A stretch of DNA of 64,000 nt from contig JAPTJF010000273.1 in assembly GCA_029339195.1 (NCBI GenBank), positions 1 through 64,000 on the forward strand, written 5' to 3'. Shown in pieces: positions 23,878-34,836 of this stretch. The position numbers and the translations under genes were made by a program. The notes beneath the pieces were generated by a model. That model was not told the DNA's origin. It searched no databases and worked only from the letters and a program-made list of their open reading frames with translations. The DNA is from Micractinium sp. NFX-FRZ (lineage: Eukaryota > Chlorophyta > Trebouxiophyceae > Chlorellales > Chlorellaceae). Position 1 is the stretch's first letter; the number at the start of each line of letters is the position of its first letter.

Positions 23878-26800
23878 TCAGCTCTTGCTTGCTTTTCGCC
23901 TCGCCAGCTGCGCTTCGTAAATGTTGACCGGCAGCCGCGCGCCCCGCTCGTAGAGCCAGGAAGAGCACATGCCGCGGGTCTGCAGGCGGGCAGGGTGGGC
24001 ACCGCACCGTCATGTGAGGCACCTGCTGCTGCCGTTGGCTCCCCCACCAATGCAACGTCCCCAGCCGGCAGCAGCAGCAGTGAGCGTGCAGCGGCGGCAG
24101 CCAAAACAGCAGTGCGTGCGACGGTGCAGCGGCAGCAGCAACAGAGAGCAGCAACAGTGGCAAACAGCAGCCCCGACAGGGGCATCCTGTGCACCGAAGC
24201 GTAAAGCAAGCAGCACAGTCCATCCTGGCGACACCACCCCATCTTGGGATTGCTCACGTTTTTGAGGTTGGCCCCCACCAGGTTGATGGACACGCCATAC
24301 AGGCAGCTGCCCGCCTTGCCGCTGCCCTTGTTGGGGTCGATGGGTGCGTCGCTGCAGGGGGGCCCATGCAGAGGGACATATGCATGCAGGGAATCAAGGC
24401 TTGGCAAGCGGTGAAGACCTGTATACTTGACGGCTCCTTTCTGGGGGCCGATGGGCGGGTTGCCAACGGGGGGAGGGCGGTGCAAGCGGGGCTAGAGGAG
24501 TGGTGAGTGCTGCATGTGGAGGGAAACTGGGGACCCGTACCAAGAGGCGGGTGCCCTTGCTGGCTGGCTGGCCATACAAAGCAGGGCTGGAAGGGAGCGC
24601 GGGTTTGCTCCCCTGCCCGCCCCCCACAAACGCGCGCCGCTGACCCACGAAGTGGCCAAGGCCCCCCCAGCTTGCCCGCCGCCTCGCTCCCCGGCCTCTC
24701 GCTCCCCTCCCTCCCTCTTCGTTCTTCCCCACCCCCCGATGTCCTACACCAGGTGGACAAGGTCACTGGCTAGCTGGGCCCGCTTTCTCCCCCTGCCCCC
24801 TCTCCCTCCCCCTCACCTCCTGATGTTCCACCAGGTGGAGAAGGCCAGGGTGTTGGGGCCGGCACGCTTGGGGCCGCCGCTGTCCAGGGCATCCGTCCCC
24901 CTGCCCACGTCAATGTTGGTGTACAGCGTGGGGCCAGCCAGCCCCCTGCAGGCGGGCAGGGGCGGCAGAGGAGAGGCAGGAGGACGGCGCGGTCGACGTC
25001 AAGGCAGCAGTGGCTGGCAAGCTCACACAGGGACCGAAACATGCCACGTGTTCCGTGTGCCTCACACATGCCGAATCCACATCCACACCAACGACACCTG
25101 CACACTCTCAGCCCGTGCCCATGATCGTGCAGCCGGCCTCTGCACACCTGTGCAGGTCCAAGTTGCCGTCGCTCATGCGCCCGTTGGCAAACACGCCCCA
25201 CTTGCCCGCCATCCCCGTGCCGACTGCAGGGGGCCAGGGCGGCGGGGGCAGGGAGGCGGGCGGGCAGGTCTGCCATGGTGGCAGCATGCGGTCCAAAACA
25301 GAGGGAGAAGCACAGGCACGGCAGTGCAATGCACAGCAGAGCGCAGCATGGCACAGCACGGCACGCTGCCAAGGCGCATGCTCCTCCCACAATGGGCGGC
25401 GGCACAGCAGGAGCCACATGATCACGCGCGCTGACTCACCATCGTGCATGAAGCTGCCTGTAAAGGTGAAGTTGGTGAACAGGATGTCAAAGCTCCTGGC
25501 TGCGGGGCAGGGCCGCAAAGCATGCCGTGCTCAGCATGCGTGGGGGGAAGACGTGCGTGCTGGGCACACACGCATGGTGCCCGTGCCACGTGTGCTCAGC
25601 TTGTCATGCACATGTGGCGGCAGCCTGCCCAGCTGCGGCGCATGCTCACCACCGGCCTGGCCTGGCCTGGCCCCCCACAGGCCCCACTCCTCCCAGCCCA
25701 TCCCATGTCCCTCTCACAGCACGTCAGGAGTCAACCCTAAACCATGAAAGCCCCGCATCCACTAGCATCCCTCTCACCGTACGTCAGCCCCCAGTGCCCA
25801 TCCGTGTTGGCAGGCTCGTTGTACGGGTTGGGCCGGTTGTTGGCCCGCCCCTTGGTGTAGGAAATCTTGACACCCGCCACCGTGATTGACGAGGACAGGT
25901 CTGGGCGCGCACGGCAGGGAGGCAGGGGAGAGGAGGGCGGGGGCATGGGGCAGATACTGAGGCGTGTGCATGGCGACAAACAAACCACCTCTCAATACTT
26001 AACCCAAAGCCGGCTTGGCTGTGCATGCCTTAAGAGACAGGTGGGGAGACCCACCGCCTTCCCCAGGCATACCAGCACGAGCACGAGGCCTTCACATTAT
26101 GCTCATGCCCCCTAAGCACACACACCGCTGGTTAGACCTCGCGCACCGTTTATGAGTACGCCCGAGTCGGGGTTGATGATCTCAATGTCCCGCACCCAGC
26201 AGTCGCGCGCCGCCGCCAGCTCAATCGCATTCCACCCGCGCTCCTGCAGCAGGGCGGGGGCAGGGGCGGGGCGGGCCAAGCAAGGGGGCGGGCAGGCAAG
26301 CGGGAGGTTGCGCCTTGAAAGGGCGGAAGATGTGCGGCGAGGCGGGCGCGAAATGCGCACAGGCAGACCTGCGGCTCCCCCTTCTGACGACGGCAGTGTC
26401 CCGCACAAGCACAGCCACAAGCTCTTGCTAGGTACTCAACACACAGGCTTGGGGTTGGGTCTCACTCGCCAGGTCGTGGTGCCCCGCAGACAGGTCCCAC
26501 TTGAAGCTCAAGGTCACAGCACCTCTATTCACAACACGCCAGCAACAGCGGCATCGACTCACCAGGTGGTGCCCCGCGTACAGCTCCCACTTGAACTTGA
26601 ACGTCAGGCCCTCCACCCCAACCTCGGCGACCGTCGGGGGCGGGGCATGGAAGGTGACCTGCGGGCGAGGTGCCAGCGCAGGGATTTGGCGACACCAACG
26701 TGTGGGCGCAGGTAGTGGATACACAGTGGGCGGCAAGGCTGGGCACGGCAGCGATGCCTCTTGGGGAGCTGCGGGCGAGCATGGTGTGAGGCACGCAAGG

Positions 26801-29800
26801 CCAGCAACGGACACAGCTGCTGGCCCTCTTGTTGTGGAGACAGCATAGCACACACACACACACACACACACACACAACCATCAAGCAAGTGCAACGTTGC
26901 AGACATGCGCTCGACGGGTGGGCGAGGGCGCTGCAGCGCCCCACCAGCCCCACCTGCCCACACCCCCGCCCCCTACCTTGTTGGTGCCGGCGGCAATTGC
27001 GTAGGGCAGCGGGCGCTCCAGCGTCACCCTCTGCACGCACACACACCATGGACAGGCACAGCGGGCAGAGGGAGGAGAGGAGGCACAGCATGGACAGGCC
27101 GGGCAATGAAGGCAGGCACAGAGGGGGAGGAGGAGGAGGAGGAGCTAAGCAGCAGAGAAGCTACAGGTGCGGCCACAGCCCGTGGGAGGCCCAGCCACAA
27201 AGCACTCTTGCCTGTGGCAGCGGCGCGAGGCTGCTGTTGAGGCTGGCCATGGGCGCAGCCCACCTCTGCAGCTGCCCCCCGGCAGCAAGCCACTTGCAAG
27301 CAGGCGCTCACGTCGGCGCTGGCGGCCAGCACTTCTCAGCAACGCAGCACAATGAACGACAGAGCTGCTCTCATGCGCGCAGCACAGATTCCCCCTGCTC
27401 ACGTTTCCACTGATGGCCAGCACTTTTGTGGTGAAGCGCACACGCGTGCTGCCGTCGTAGCTGGCTGGCGCGCTCTCTTTGCCGTCAAACCTGCACGGCA
27501 GCGCACAGCACAGCACGGCACAGAGCAGGGTGGAGCTATGAAGGTCCTGACGAGGAGTGTAGGCGGGCGGGCGGGCGGGCGGGGTTGGCGCCAGGCCTGT
27601 GAGGCCACCCAGCAGCGGCTTCATATAAGCCCTTGCCCTGCAGCTGGCCACGGATGGGGGCAGGCAGGCGCCGCTGCCACCGCTGCTGGCCTCGCGGCCG
27701 TGCCACACGTGGCAGCTGGAAGTGCAAATTCAGTAGCAGCAAGTTCCTCCCGTGACCTAGTGGCAGCGGCCTCCCACAACCTCGCACCCCGCACCCTGTG
27801 TGCCAATCAGAACATTGCAATGGCATGGAGACGGCCAACTGGGTGGGGAGCAACACTGCATGGCGAGCTCGAGCCCCGCTCACATGGCCCTGTTGAAGCG
27901 TCCGCCCACATCCTTCCACCAGGTGTCGTAGTACTGCCCCACCCTGAGCTTTGAGGCGCCGCCGACCTGCAGCAACGAGCCCACACAGCACCACGTTTGC
28001 CCAACTTCGGCACCAATGTGCGTGGTTGCCAGCACGCGCCTGGCTACCTGCCCGCCCACCCCTAAGGAAGGCTGCTGCAGTGCGGGATGGAGGGCACCAC
28101 CTGCCACGACGTAGCCACCCTTCCTAGCGTTGCTGCCGCCACCCGTGCGGCAGATTGCCTTGCGGCCCCCCTTGTCGCCAGCCTGTGCCACACAGCCCCT
28201 GCCTGCAGCTGGCCCCCTGCCACCCTCCCTCACCGTCAGGGTGTAGCTGCCCCTCCTAGCGCTGCTGGAGGCCGTTGCTACAACTGCGCCAAAGCCCGCT
28301 TTGGCGTTGCCCCACACAGATATGAATGCGCCTGCAGCAGCAACAGCAGCGGCAGTGGCAGGGAGCATACTCGCAGGCAGGTGGCAGGCACGGATGCCGG
28401 CATGCCACGGCACGCCACCGCAGCATGCCCTAGCTGCACATGCGGCTGCGCTAGGGTGCACCGCTTGCGCACACAGACCGGCAGGCTGCCAATCAGAGCG
28501 AACGGCGGAGCTGATGCAGAAGCGAGCAGCGCAGGTGCATTACAAGGCGAGCATCGCCACTGGCGGTGCGGGCGGCAGGGGATGAGGAGGCAGAAAGGCA
28601 GGAGGGAGGATGCTCCTAGTGTGTGGCACGTACCCCACCTCACGTACGACCCTGTGGGCGACTCGGAGCTCTTGCCATAGATGTCCCTCAAGCCTGCATG
28701 AAGGTTTGGGTGCGGCATGGAAGTCGAAGGGGAGCGGGCACCACAGGCCGGAGGTTGCCCATGGTGGCCTGCTTGCACAGGCATGCGTCACTCGACTGGG
28801 TGCCAACCTCACGCCACCAGCCAGGGCACACGCACGGCTTGGTGCAGGCATGCAGGCAACGGTGCCCGTATAAGCACATGGCATGTCGCCAGCCCGGCGT
28901 GCGTGCCGTGCAGGGGGCCGGCCAGCCGGCAGCTGCCTGTGCCGGTGGTGTGTGCCACATGCCCCCCAGACCGCTCACTCACTCTTGGGGATGTTGAGGA
29001 CGGTGCTCCCGGCGCCGGCGCCGCGTATGACGATGCGCGACTTCTTGATCCACAGCCGCTCGGTGAGGGTGTAGGTGCCGGGGGGGATGTAGAGGACGGT
29101 GTAGCCTGCCAGCGGGCCAGGCGGGAGGGCAGGGCACGTGGGCAGGCAGACAGCTCAGCAGGCGGCCCTTGAAGGGCGAGTGGCGCACCCTGGAACGATC
29201 CCACAGCACACAGGTGGCAAGGCAGGGTGAGGTGCACGGCTGCGGCATAGCAGCAGCTGTGGCACAACAACAGCGCACGTTGCTGCTGTGCCGGGGGCAA
29301 CCTTGGGTGCAGCTGGCGGCGCCGCCATGCAGCCCAGCATCTGCCCACCGCACCACGTGTCCCCGCCCAGAAGCAAGTGGGCTGGTGGGCACCCACCATC
29401 TGTGGCAGGCTGCTTGTGCGCCCACTGCACCGCCGTGACCAGCATCTGCGTGTCGCTCATGCCGGGCCGCCGGAAGGTCAGCACGGAGCGGGTCACGTTG
29501 GGGCTGGGCAGCTCGTCGTTTGCCTGGCGGTAGCCTGCAGCAGGTGGGAGGCAGGTGGGAAATGGCTTCGACTGCTGAGGTGACGCCTGTCTCTCGGGAG
29601 GAGGACCTGTGCGGATGGGCAGGCGGGGGAACCGCCGGAAGAGGGCGGAGACCAGCTTGAAGGAGGGAACAGCTGTGCCCTGCAAGCGCCTGCTCCCTGG
29701 GGCCTGCTGGGTGATGGTTCTTCTCACCTGCGAAGCTGAAGTCGGGGAGTGGGCCGCTGGGTGTCCAGCGCTCACCGTTGCGGCCCCACAGCTGGGAATA

Positions 29801-30022
29801 GCCGGCTGCCGCTGCCGCCCGCGGCAGCACGGCACCCACCGCTGCTAGCAGCACGACGGTGGCAGCCTGCACAGAATGTTCACGCTGATCAGCCTGTCGG
29901 GCGCAGGGCGGGTGAGAAGACCGCTACAAAAACAGCGGTGGTGCAGAGCAGTTCCACGTGCGAGCCTTCCCGGGTACAGCCCGCCACATGTGCAGTGTCG
30001 GAATCACCTGCAGAGCCATCAT
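23878..30022 (-). CDS. Secreted right-handed beta-helix (pectin-lyase-fold) protein
   Basis: About 550 residues over some 17 exons. A 15-nt first exon (30022-30008, MMALQ) splices at codon phase 0 to 29866, completing a signal peptide (MMALQAATVVLLAAVGAVLP, then RAAAAA). The mature start is GYSQLWGRNGERW-PSGPLPDFSFAGY. Later exons, at about 29534-29400, 29105-28982, 28694-28630, 28342-28233, 27968-27890, 27500-27400, 27035-26985, 26660-26570, 26250-26147, 25905-25778, 25505-25440, 25230-25145, 24950-24825, 24355-24258 and 23971-23878, carry beta-helix rungs: YIPPGTYTLTERLWIKKSRI, VIRGAGAGSTVLNIPK, VGVEGLTFKFKWELYAGHH, RDCWVRDIEIINPDSGVLIN, SFDILFTNFTFTGSFMHDG, CLYGVSINLVGANLKN. It ends WLYERGARLPVNIYEAQLA-. 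The fold is shared by polysaccharide lyases and glycosidases, so a cell-wall or extracellular polysaccharide substrate is inferred. I cannot assign catalytic residues. A diverged copy of the WELYAGHH exon end lies at 26460-26515. Confidence 0.82.
26849..26876. repeat. (CA)n microsatellite in an intron
   Basis: Uninterrupted CA dinucleotides in an intron of the beta-helix gene. Confidence 0.95.
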
Positions 30023-31604
30023 CAGCGCTCAACTCGCTGAACAAGCTGGGCGGGATGGGATCTGTGCCTGGAGGTTTCTCGTCCTATTCCGCTTTACAGA
30101 TGTGCTCGGTTGTGCATATCGCGCAAGAATGCAATGTGACACGCCCGATAACCACCCGAGACAGCCCCAGACACCTGTACCGTTGAGCAGGACAGGCCAT
30201 GCTGGGTGAGCTGGCGGCGGCGGCAGATGGCGATCTGGTCCTACTTGGATCGTTGCACCAGGTGTCCACCATGCTTCCCCGGTCCAACATATGCGGATGC
30301 CTTTCACTGGCAGATGCTATACACCGCACTGCCGTTTTTGCTTGTTCTGGCTTCTCCCCCGCCTGCCACCCCTGCCTGCCCTGTCCGACGTGCTGGTACT
30401 CTGGCTGCGTGCCCCCCCGCCAATGCCTGCTGCTCTGCCGCTCGGCTGGTTCCTTTGAGCGACCACGCAGCGCCCTGAGCGATGCAGGCGGTGCAATTGC
30501 CCTGCAGCGGTGCCACCCACCACGCTGCCAGGGGTGCCGCTGGCATGGAGCGTGCAGCGGCAGCGGAAGCCGCGGTGCTGTGCAGCAGCAGCAGCTGAGC
30601 AGGATGTTGAGGAGGAGCAGAGGCACGGCTCCCGGCAGAGGCGGGCACATCGCGGGAGGGCGCTGCCGACGTGCCGACGTGCCGCAGCAGCGGCAGGCAG
30701 CCGGTGGCGCCCGCTGTGCAGCAGTCATCCCCACTTTGTCCCTCCAAGTGCAAAACAGCACGGTGCTGGCCTCTGCCAGCTCCAAGCATACAAGTTGTGT
30801 GCCCGCCTGCCTGCCTGTCTACCAGCCCTCCTGGGTTCGCCCGCCCACTGCCTTGCTTGATCCCTCCGTTGGCACTGCCCTGTGTTTCACGTTTACTGTA
30901 ATGTACATACGTGTGCCAGGCCTGGCAGCTGCCAGGCCTGGCGGCCCCAGGCACCTGCTTCTGTGCGCTGCTGGGGTGTCCACCCTGCACTGCCAGGCTG
31001 CGCCCCCCCGTGTCCGCCCACTCTCACATCCTCTGGCAATGTTCCGCCCCAGGGTAATGGGCCGCCACGTTCCGGGGTATCCAGAGCACCAGGCACATCC
31101 CGCCCCTGCAGCCAGTCATTCCCTCACGCTCCCGTACCGTCCGCGTCACTTCCCCATAAGCAGTCGTCCCTGTTTTGTCCAGGTGTGCATCACCGGTACC
31201 TGCGCACTGCCTCCACTCAGCAGTAGCAGAGGGGGCATGCACCAGCAACAGACAAGGGCTGTGCACCCGTCACCAAAGTTGGTAGCTCAGCAGAATGGGA
31301 AGTGCCCCAGCATGCACTCCGGCACATCAACGTCTAGGTATGGTGTGGGTGCATTTAGGGAAGGCTGGCGTGTGATGCCTGGGCACAATGCCTCGCCACG
31401 TCGCACGCTGCGCTGCCGCCGGCGCCGCTGCCAGGCAGTGCCTCCCAGCCAATATGCAGGCACCCCATTCCAGCGCCCCTTGCTCCCCCAAACCGTCTGC
31501 AGCACTGACACTGTGCTTTGAGCAAGCAGCGCTTGCCGCTGCTTCGTGACTCGGTGCATCGCCATCAACCCCGTTCGGGTTGGCGCAGATCCCCCGTCAG
31601 GAGC
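30023..31604. other. Intergenic region between the beta-helix and MYND genes
   Basis: 1.58 kb between divergent starts, so it should hold both promoters. A 440-codon ATG-initiated frame runs 30199-31521 (+), but its composition (Cys, Pro, Arg rich, no recognisable domain) is like non-coding GC-rich DNA. A 28-bp perfect palindrome lies at 30915-30942. No gene is claimed here. Confidence 0.5.
30915..30942. repeat. 28-bp perfect palindrome
   Basis: The stretch is its own reverse complement: two copies of the 12-bp palindrome GCCAGGCCTGGC flank AGCT. It could form a cruciform or bind a dimeric protein; the function is unknown. Confidence 0.9.
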
Positions 31605-32746
31605 ATGAGCTCGGTGGAGGGCTGGCCGGCGAGCCCTGCCGGCGAGTCGCCCGTCATGGCGGTGCTGCTGCGCCGGCTGCGCAACCTGCAGAAGCGGCTG
31701 CGGAATATTGAAGATTTGGAGTGGCGGCAAACAGGCCACGGGAGGCCACTCAATGCAGACCAGGTGCGAGGGGCAGGCTCTGCCTGCTGGCGGGCTTTGC
31801 ATGCCGGCGCCGGCGCCTCGGCGCTTTTGCCTCTGCTGCTTAGCAAGCCGATGCCCCGGCCATGCTCACCCATTTCGCCACCTATCCACACTTGCGCATG
31901 CAGGCAGTGGCTGTTGCCAACAAAGCTGTTGTTCTGGGAGCAATTGATGAGTTGGAGAAAGCCACCGAGGCAGTCCGGGAGGCGCTGGCACGGGAGGCAG
32001 CAGCACAGGCGGCAGCGGCAGCTGAGGTCAGAGCAGAGGCGGCGGCACTTGTGAGGGTAGCAGATGAGGCCATGTCAGAGGCACTGCAAGCAAAGGCGGA
32101 AGCGTTGGGCACCAATTCAGAGGCAGCACGTACCATGGCAGAAGCGGCGCGCGTGAGAACGGAGGCAGCGCTCGCTTTGGCGGCTGCCGCCAACATCAGA
32201 GCAGAGGCAGCGCGAGCCGCTTCAGAGGCACGATCCGTGTGGGAGCAAGAGAAGGCGGCTGCGATAGCAGCAGCCGCGGCAGCTGCCCGACAGGAGGCAT
32301 TAGCCGAGGTAGGGAGCCGCCAGCTGTCAGCCTCTGCCACAGTCCTCGTTGACGGTGCTGCGGGCCTGGCTGGCAGCACAGCAGCAGCAGCAGCAGAAGC
32401 GGGGGCGGCAGCAGAGGAGGGCCAGCTGCCAGAGGAAGGAGAGGTGCAGGCGGCAGGCGCAGCAGAGGGGGCCCCGCCTGCGGTGCCGGCGGCCGCCGCG
32501 GCCGCCAGGGTGTGTGCTGCGCCCGACTGCGGCGGCAACGGACGCCTGTACCGCTGCGGCGGCTGCGGCGTGGTGCGGTACTGCAACCAGGCGTGCCAAG
32601 CTGCGCACTGGGGCGTGCATCGGACAGAGTGCCGGCGCAAGGCGGCGGCGGCGGCGGCGGCGGCGGAGGCAGCAGCGGCAGCAACGGGCGCGCGGGGCGC
32701 AGCCAGCGGTGGCAGCCTGCCGGAAGCTGTGGAGCTTGCAGGCTGA
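31605..32746 (+). CDS. MYND zinc-finger protein with long Ala/Glu coiled coil
   Basis: 333 residues from exons 31605-31763 and 31904-32746, joined in frame by a GT-AG intron. The N-terminus is basic and helical (VLLRRLRNLQKRLRNIEDLE, then a GRPLNADQ motif and AVANKAVVL), a layout that recalls the helical dimerisation region of caprin-type proteins (weak resemblance). Residues about 75-200 form a very Ala/Glu/Arg-rich coiled coil. A C-terminal MYND finger follows: CAAPDC, then CGGCGVVRYCNQAC and HWGVHRTEC, with all eight Cys/His ligands present. MYND domains bind proline-rich partner peptides. The upstream frame is open to an ATG at 31518, but the ATG at 31605 begins the recognisable protein. 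A final Ala run precedes the stop. A role as a protein-interaction adaptor is inferred. Confidence 0.8.
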
Positions 32747-34836
32747 GCGCCGGCGATTCGTGGCAGCGTGTGGATGCCCGCTAGCCGTGTGAGTGGTAGG
32801 CCGGGCTGCCAAGAGGAGGGAAGCAGCTACGCCGCCCAACCCTGCCGTGTTGTCAACAATGCCCAGGGAGCAGTCCCGGGGTTTCTTAATACCTGGTCAG
32901 GGGCACTAGTGCCAACTGAGCCCCCCAGAGGTCTCACTTCTGGCTCCACCACTCATGCTGCTGCGCAGGCAGGCGCCCACCATTGCTGCCTCTCAAGGCT
33001 TGGAGACAGATGCTCTGCGAGATGGATGCAGTCACAGCAGCTGCGGGTCAGGCAGCAGGCTTGCTGCACGGCTGCTGAGCTGCCCATGGGCTGAGCAGCG
33101 GCAGCTGCACATGGCGGCAGGGAGGCGCTCTGCCCAGCGGCAGGGGGCAGCTGCCTTGCCTGCCGGCTGAGGGCGGGAGCAGGCGCTCTGCCCGCATGGC
33201 CGGCCCTCCACTGCCACGCCACCTCCACCCCGCCAACAGGAAGCAAGCTCAACTGCCAGGCGGGGTGCAGCCGCGGTTGGAGCCGCAGCTGTCCCGAACT
33301 GGCGCACCAATTGACATGCCGCTGGTTGCAGGATAGTCCCTTGTGCTTAGGTAGTACTCTACCAGGGGGTGGCCGTCGCCACCGCCACTGCCGCCGCAGG
33401 GCTGCGTTCGCCGCACTGTAAGCTGCCAGTGCGCAGCGTGACTGAGCGCTTGAGTGCCAGGCCTGCCATATGCATGTTGAGGTGTGGGCCTGCAGCAGCT
33501 GCTGCACACCGCACCCGCCGCGGCAGTCCTCAGTGCCAGCTAGCGCCAGGCTGCCGCAGAACGGTCCCGCCGCGCTGCAGCGAGCAACCACTCAGGTGAC
33601 AGCCTGGCGGGCACCGCCTGCCTGCCGATCGGGCTGAGTGTGAAGAGCTTACTCTGCAAGAGGGCATGCCAGTGTTCCGGCTCTCTCTCCAAAAAGGAGC
33701 CCGCAAGTGGCTGCTGCCGTACAGGACGTGACAGGACGATCGCTGAACTTCCGGCGGTTCCAGGGTGCCACGATAATTGCTTCGCCTTCGCGTTAACGTC
33801 CTTTGACTGCAATTTAAGCGTTGATATCAGCGCCGGCCAGGTTGGTCCTGTTAACCGGGGCTGCCACGAGCACCTGGCGGGTGGCAACGATCTGCTGCAG
33901 TGGCACCAGACAGTGGTGTGCGTGACCACACCTGGCGGCTGTCGCCCTGCGCAGGCCATGCCAAGCTGTGACGTTGAACATGCTCGAGGCAGAGACGAAG
34001 GTGGAATGCTCTTCCAGATCAAATGCGAGCTCGTTTGTACCAGGTACTGGCGGGGACCTCTGACCCAGCTGACCGCTCGCGGCACTCGGCGGTCATAACA
34101 GTATGGGCGGTGCAATGAGCCTCTATGAATCTCTGCGCGCCACATGTGGCCCTGTTGAGTGCTGTTAGCCTACATGAGACTGTGGAAGCGGATCCATTCT
34201 CACCCAGGCACAGCTGTGTGTGTAGGGCCCCATCACCCAGCCGTTGACGTCACGGACGGTCCCAACATGCCGCGGTGGCTGCGGACAGTGCCTGCACCAG
34301 CAACGGATGCCGTGCCGCCCTGCCCAGGCGCCCCCGACCTTTTACAGAACACCCTTCACTGATAGATGGGGGCATTGTATGTCTTCAGGCCCAGCAGGGT
34401 GCAGTCCTGACCCACAGGCATTCTGCCGCCTGGGCGCCGCCCGCAAGGCGGGAACTGCTGCCAGCTGGGCATCTCCTGAACACTCTGTCGCACTGAGCAA
34501 TTCTCCCTTTGTTGTCTGCGGTGCGCTCCAACACCTTGCGCCGCCTGCCGTCGTCTGAGAAGGTGCAGCCATGCTCTCATCCCTCCAAGCAGCCTGGGCC
34601 GAGCAGGGTGAGACCCCACCTTGTGGCCGAACAGCTCGCACCCGCATATCGGTCTCGCACGCACTCCTGAAGCCTTTACAGACCTTCTGATGTGTATTTA
34701 AGCTGTGAGGGGCACGGAAGAGGCTAGTGGGGCCGACCTGACTTGTCGGACGTACCCGCTGTTCGTGGCGTCCCCAGTCGGCCCTCCGGACGGCCGCCAC
34801 TACCTCACCAACCCGCCCGATAATCCTGACCTGCAG
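32747..34836. other. Region without a supported gene, upstream of the SBP gene
   Basis: 2.1 kb between the MYND stop and the first visible SBP exon. Frames at 33640-34098 (+, 152 codons) and 33540-34145 (-, 201 codons) overlap each other and match no family I know. The part 33640-34150 is somewhat less GC-rich. TGTAA at 33417-33421 could end the MYND transcript. 5' exons of the SBP gene may lie here but cannot be placed by eye. Confidence 0.45.

Noticed and set aside
30199..31521. 440-codon ATG-initiated open frame on the + strand
   Set aside because: No recognisable domain, Cys/Pro/Arg-rich composition like the non-coding frames elsewhere, no splice or UTR context. Long open frames arise easily in GC-rich DNA.
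33540..34145. 201-codon minus-strand frame and 152-codon plus-strand frame
   Set aside because: They overlap each other, match no known family and have no supporting neighbours.
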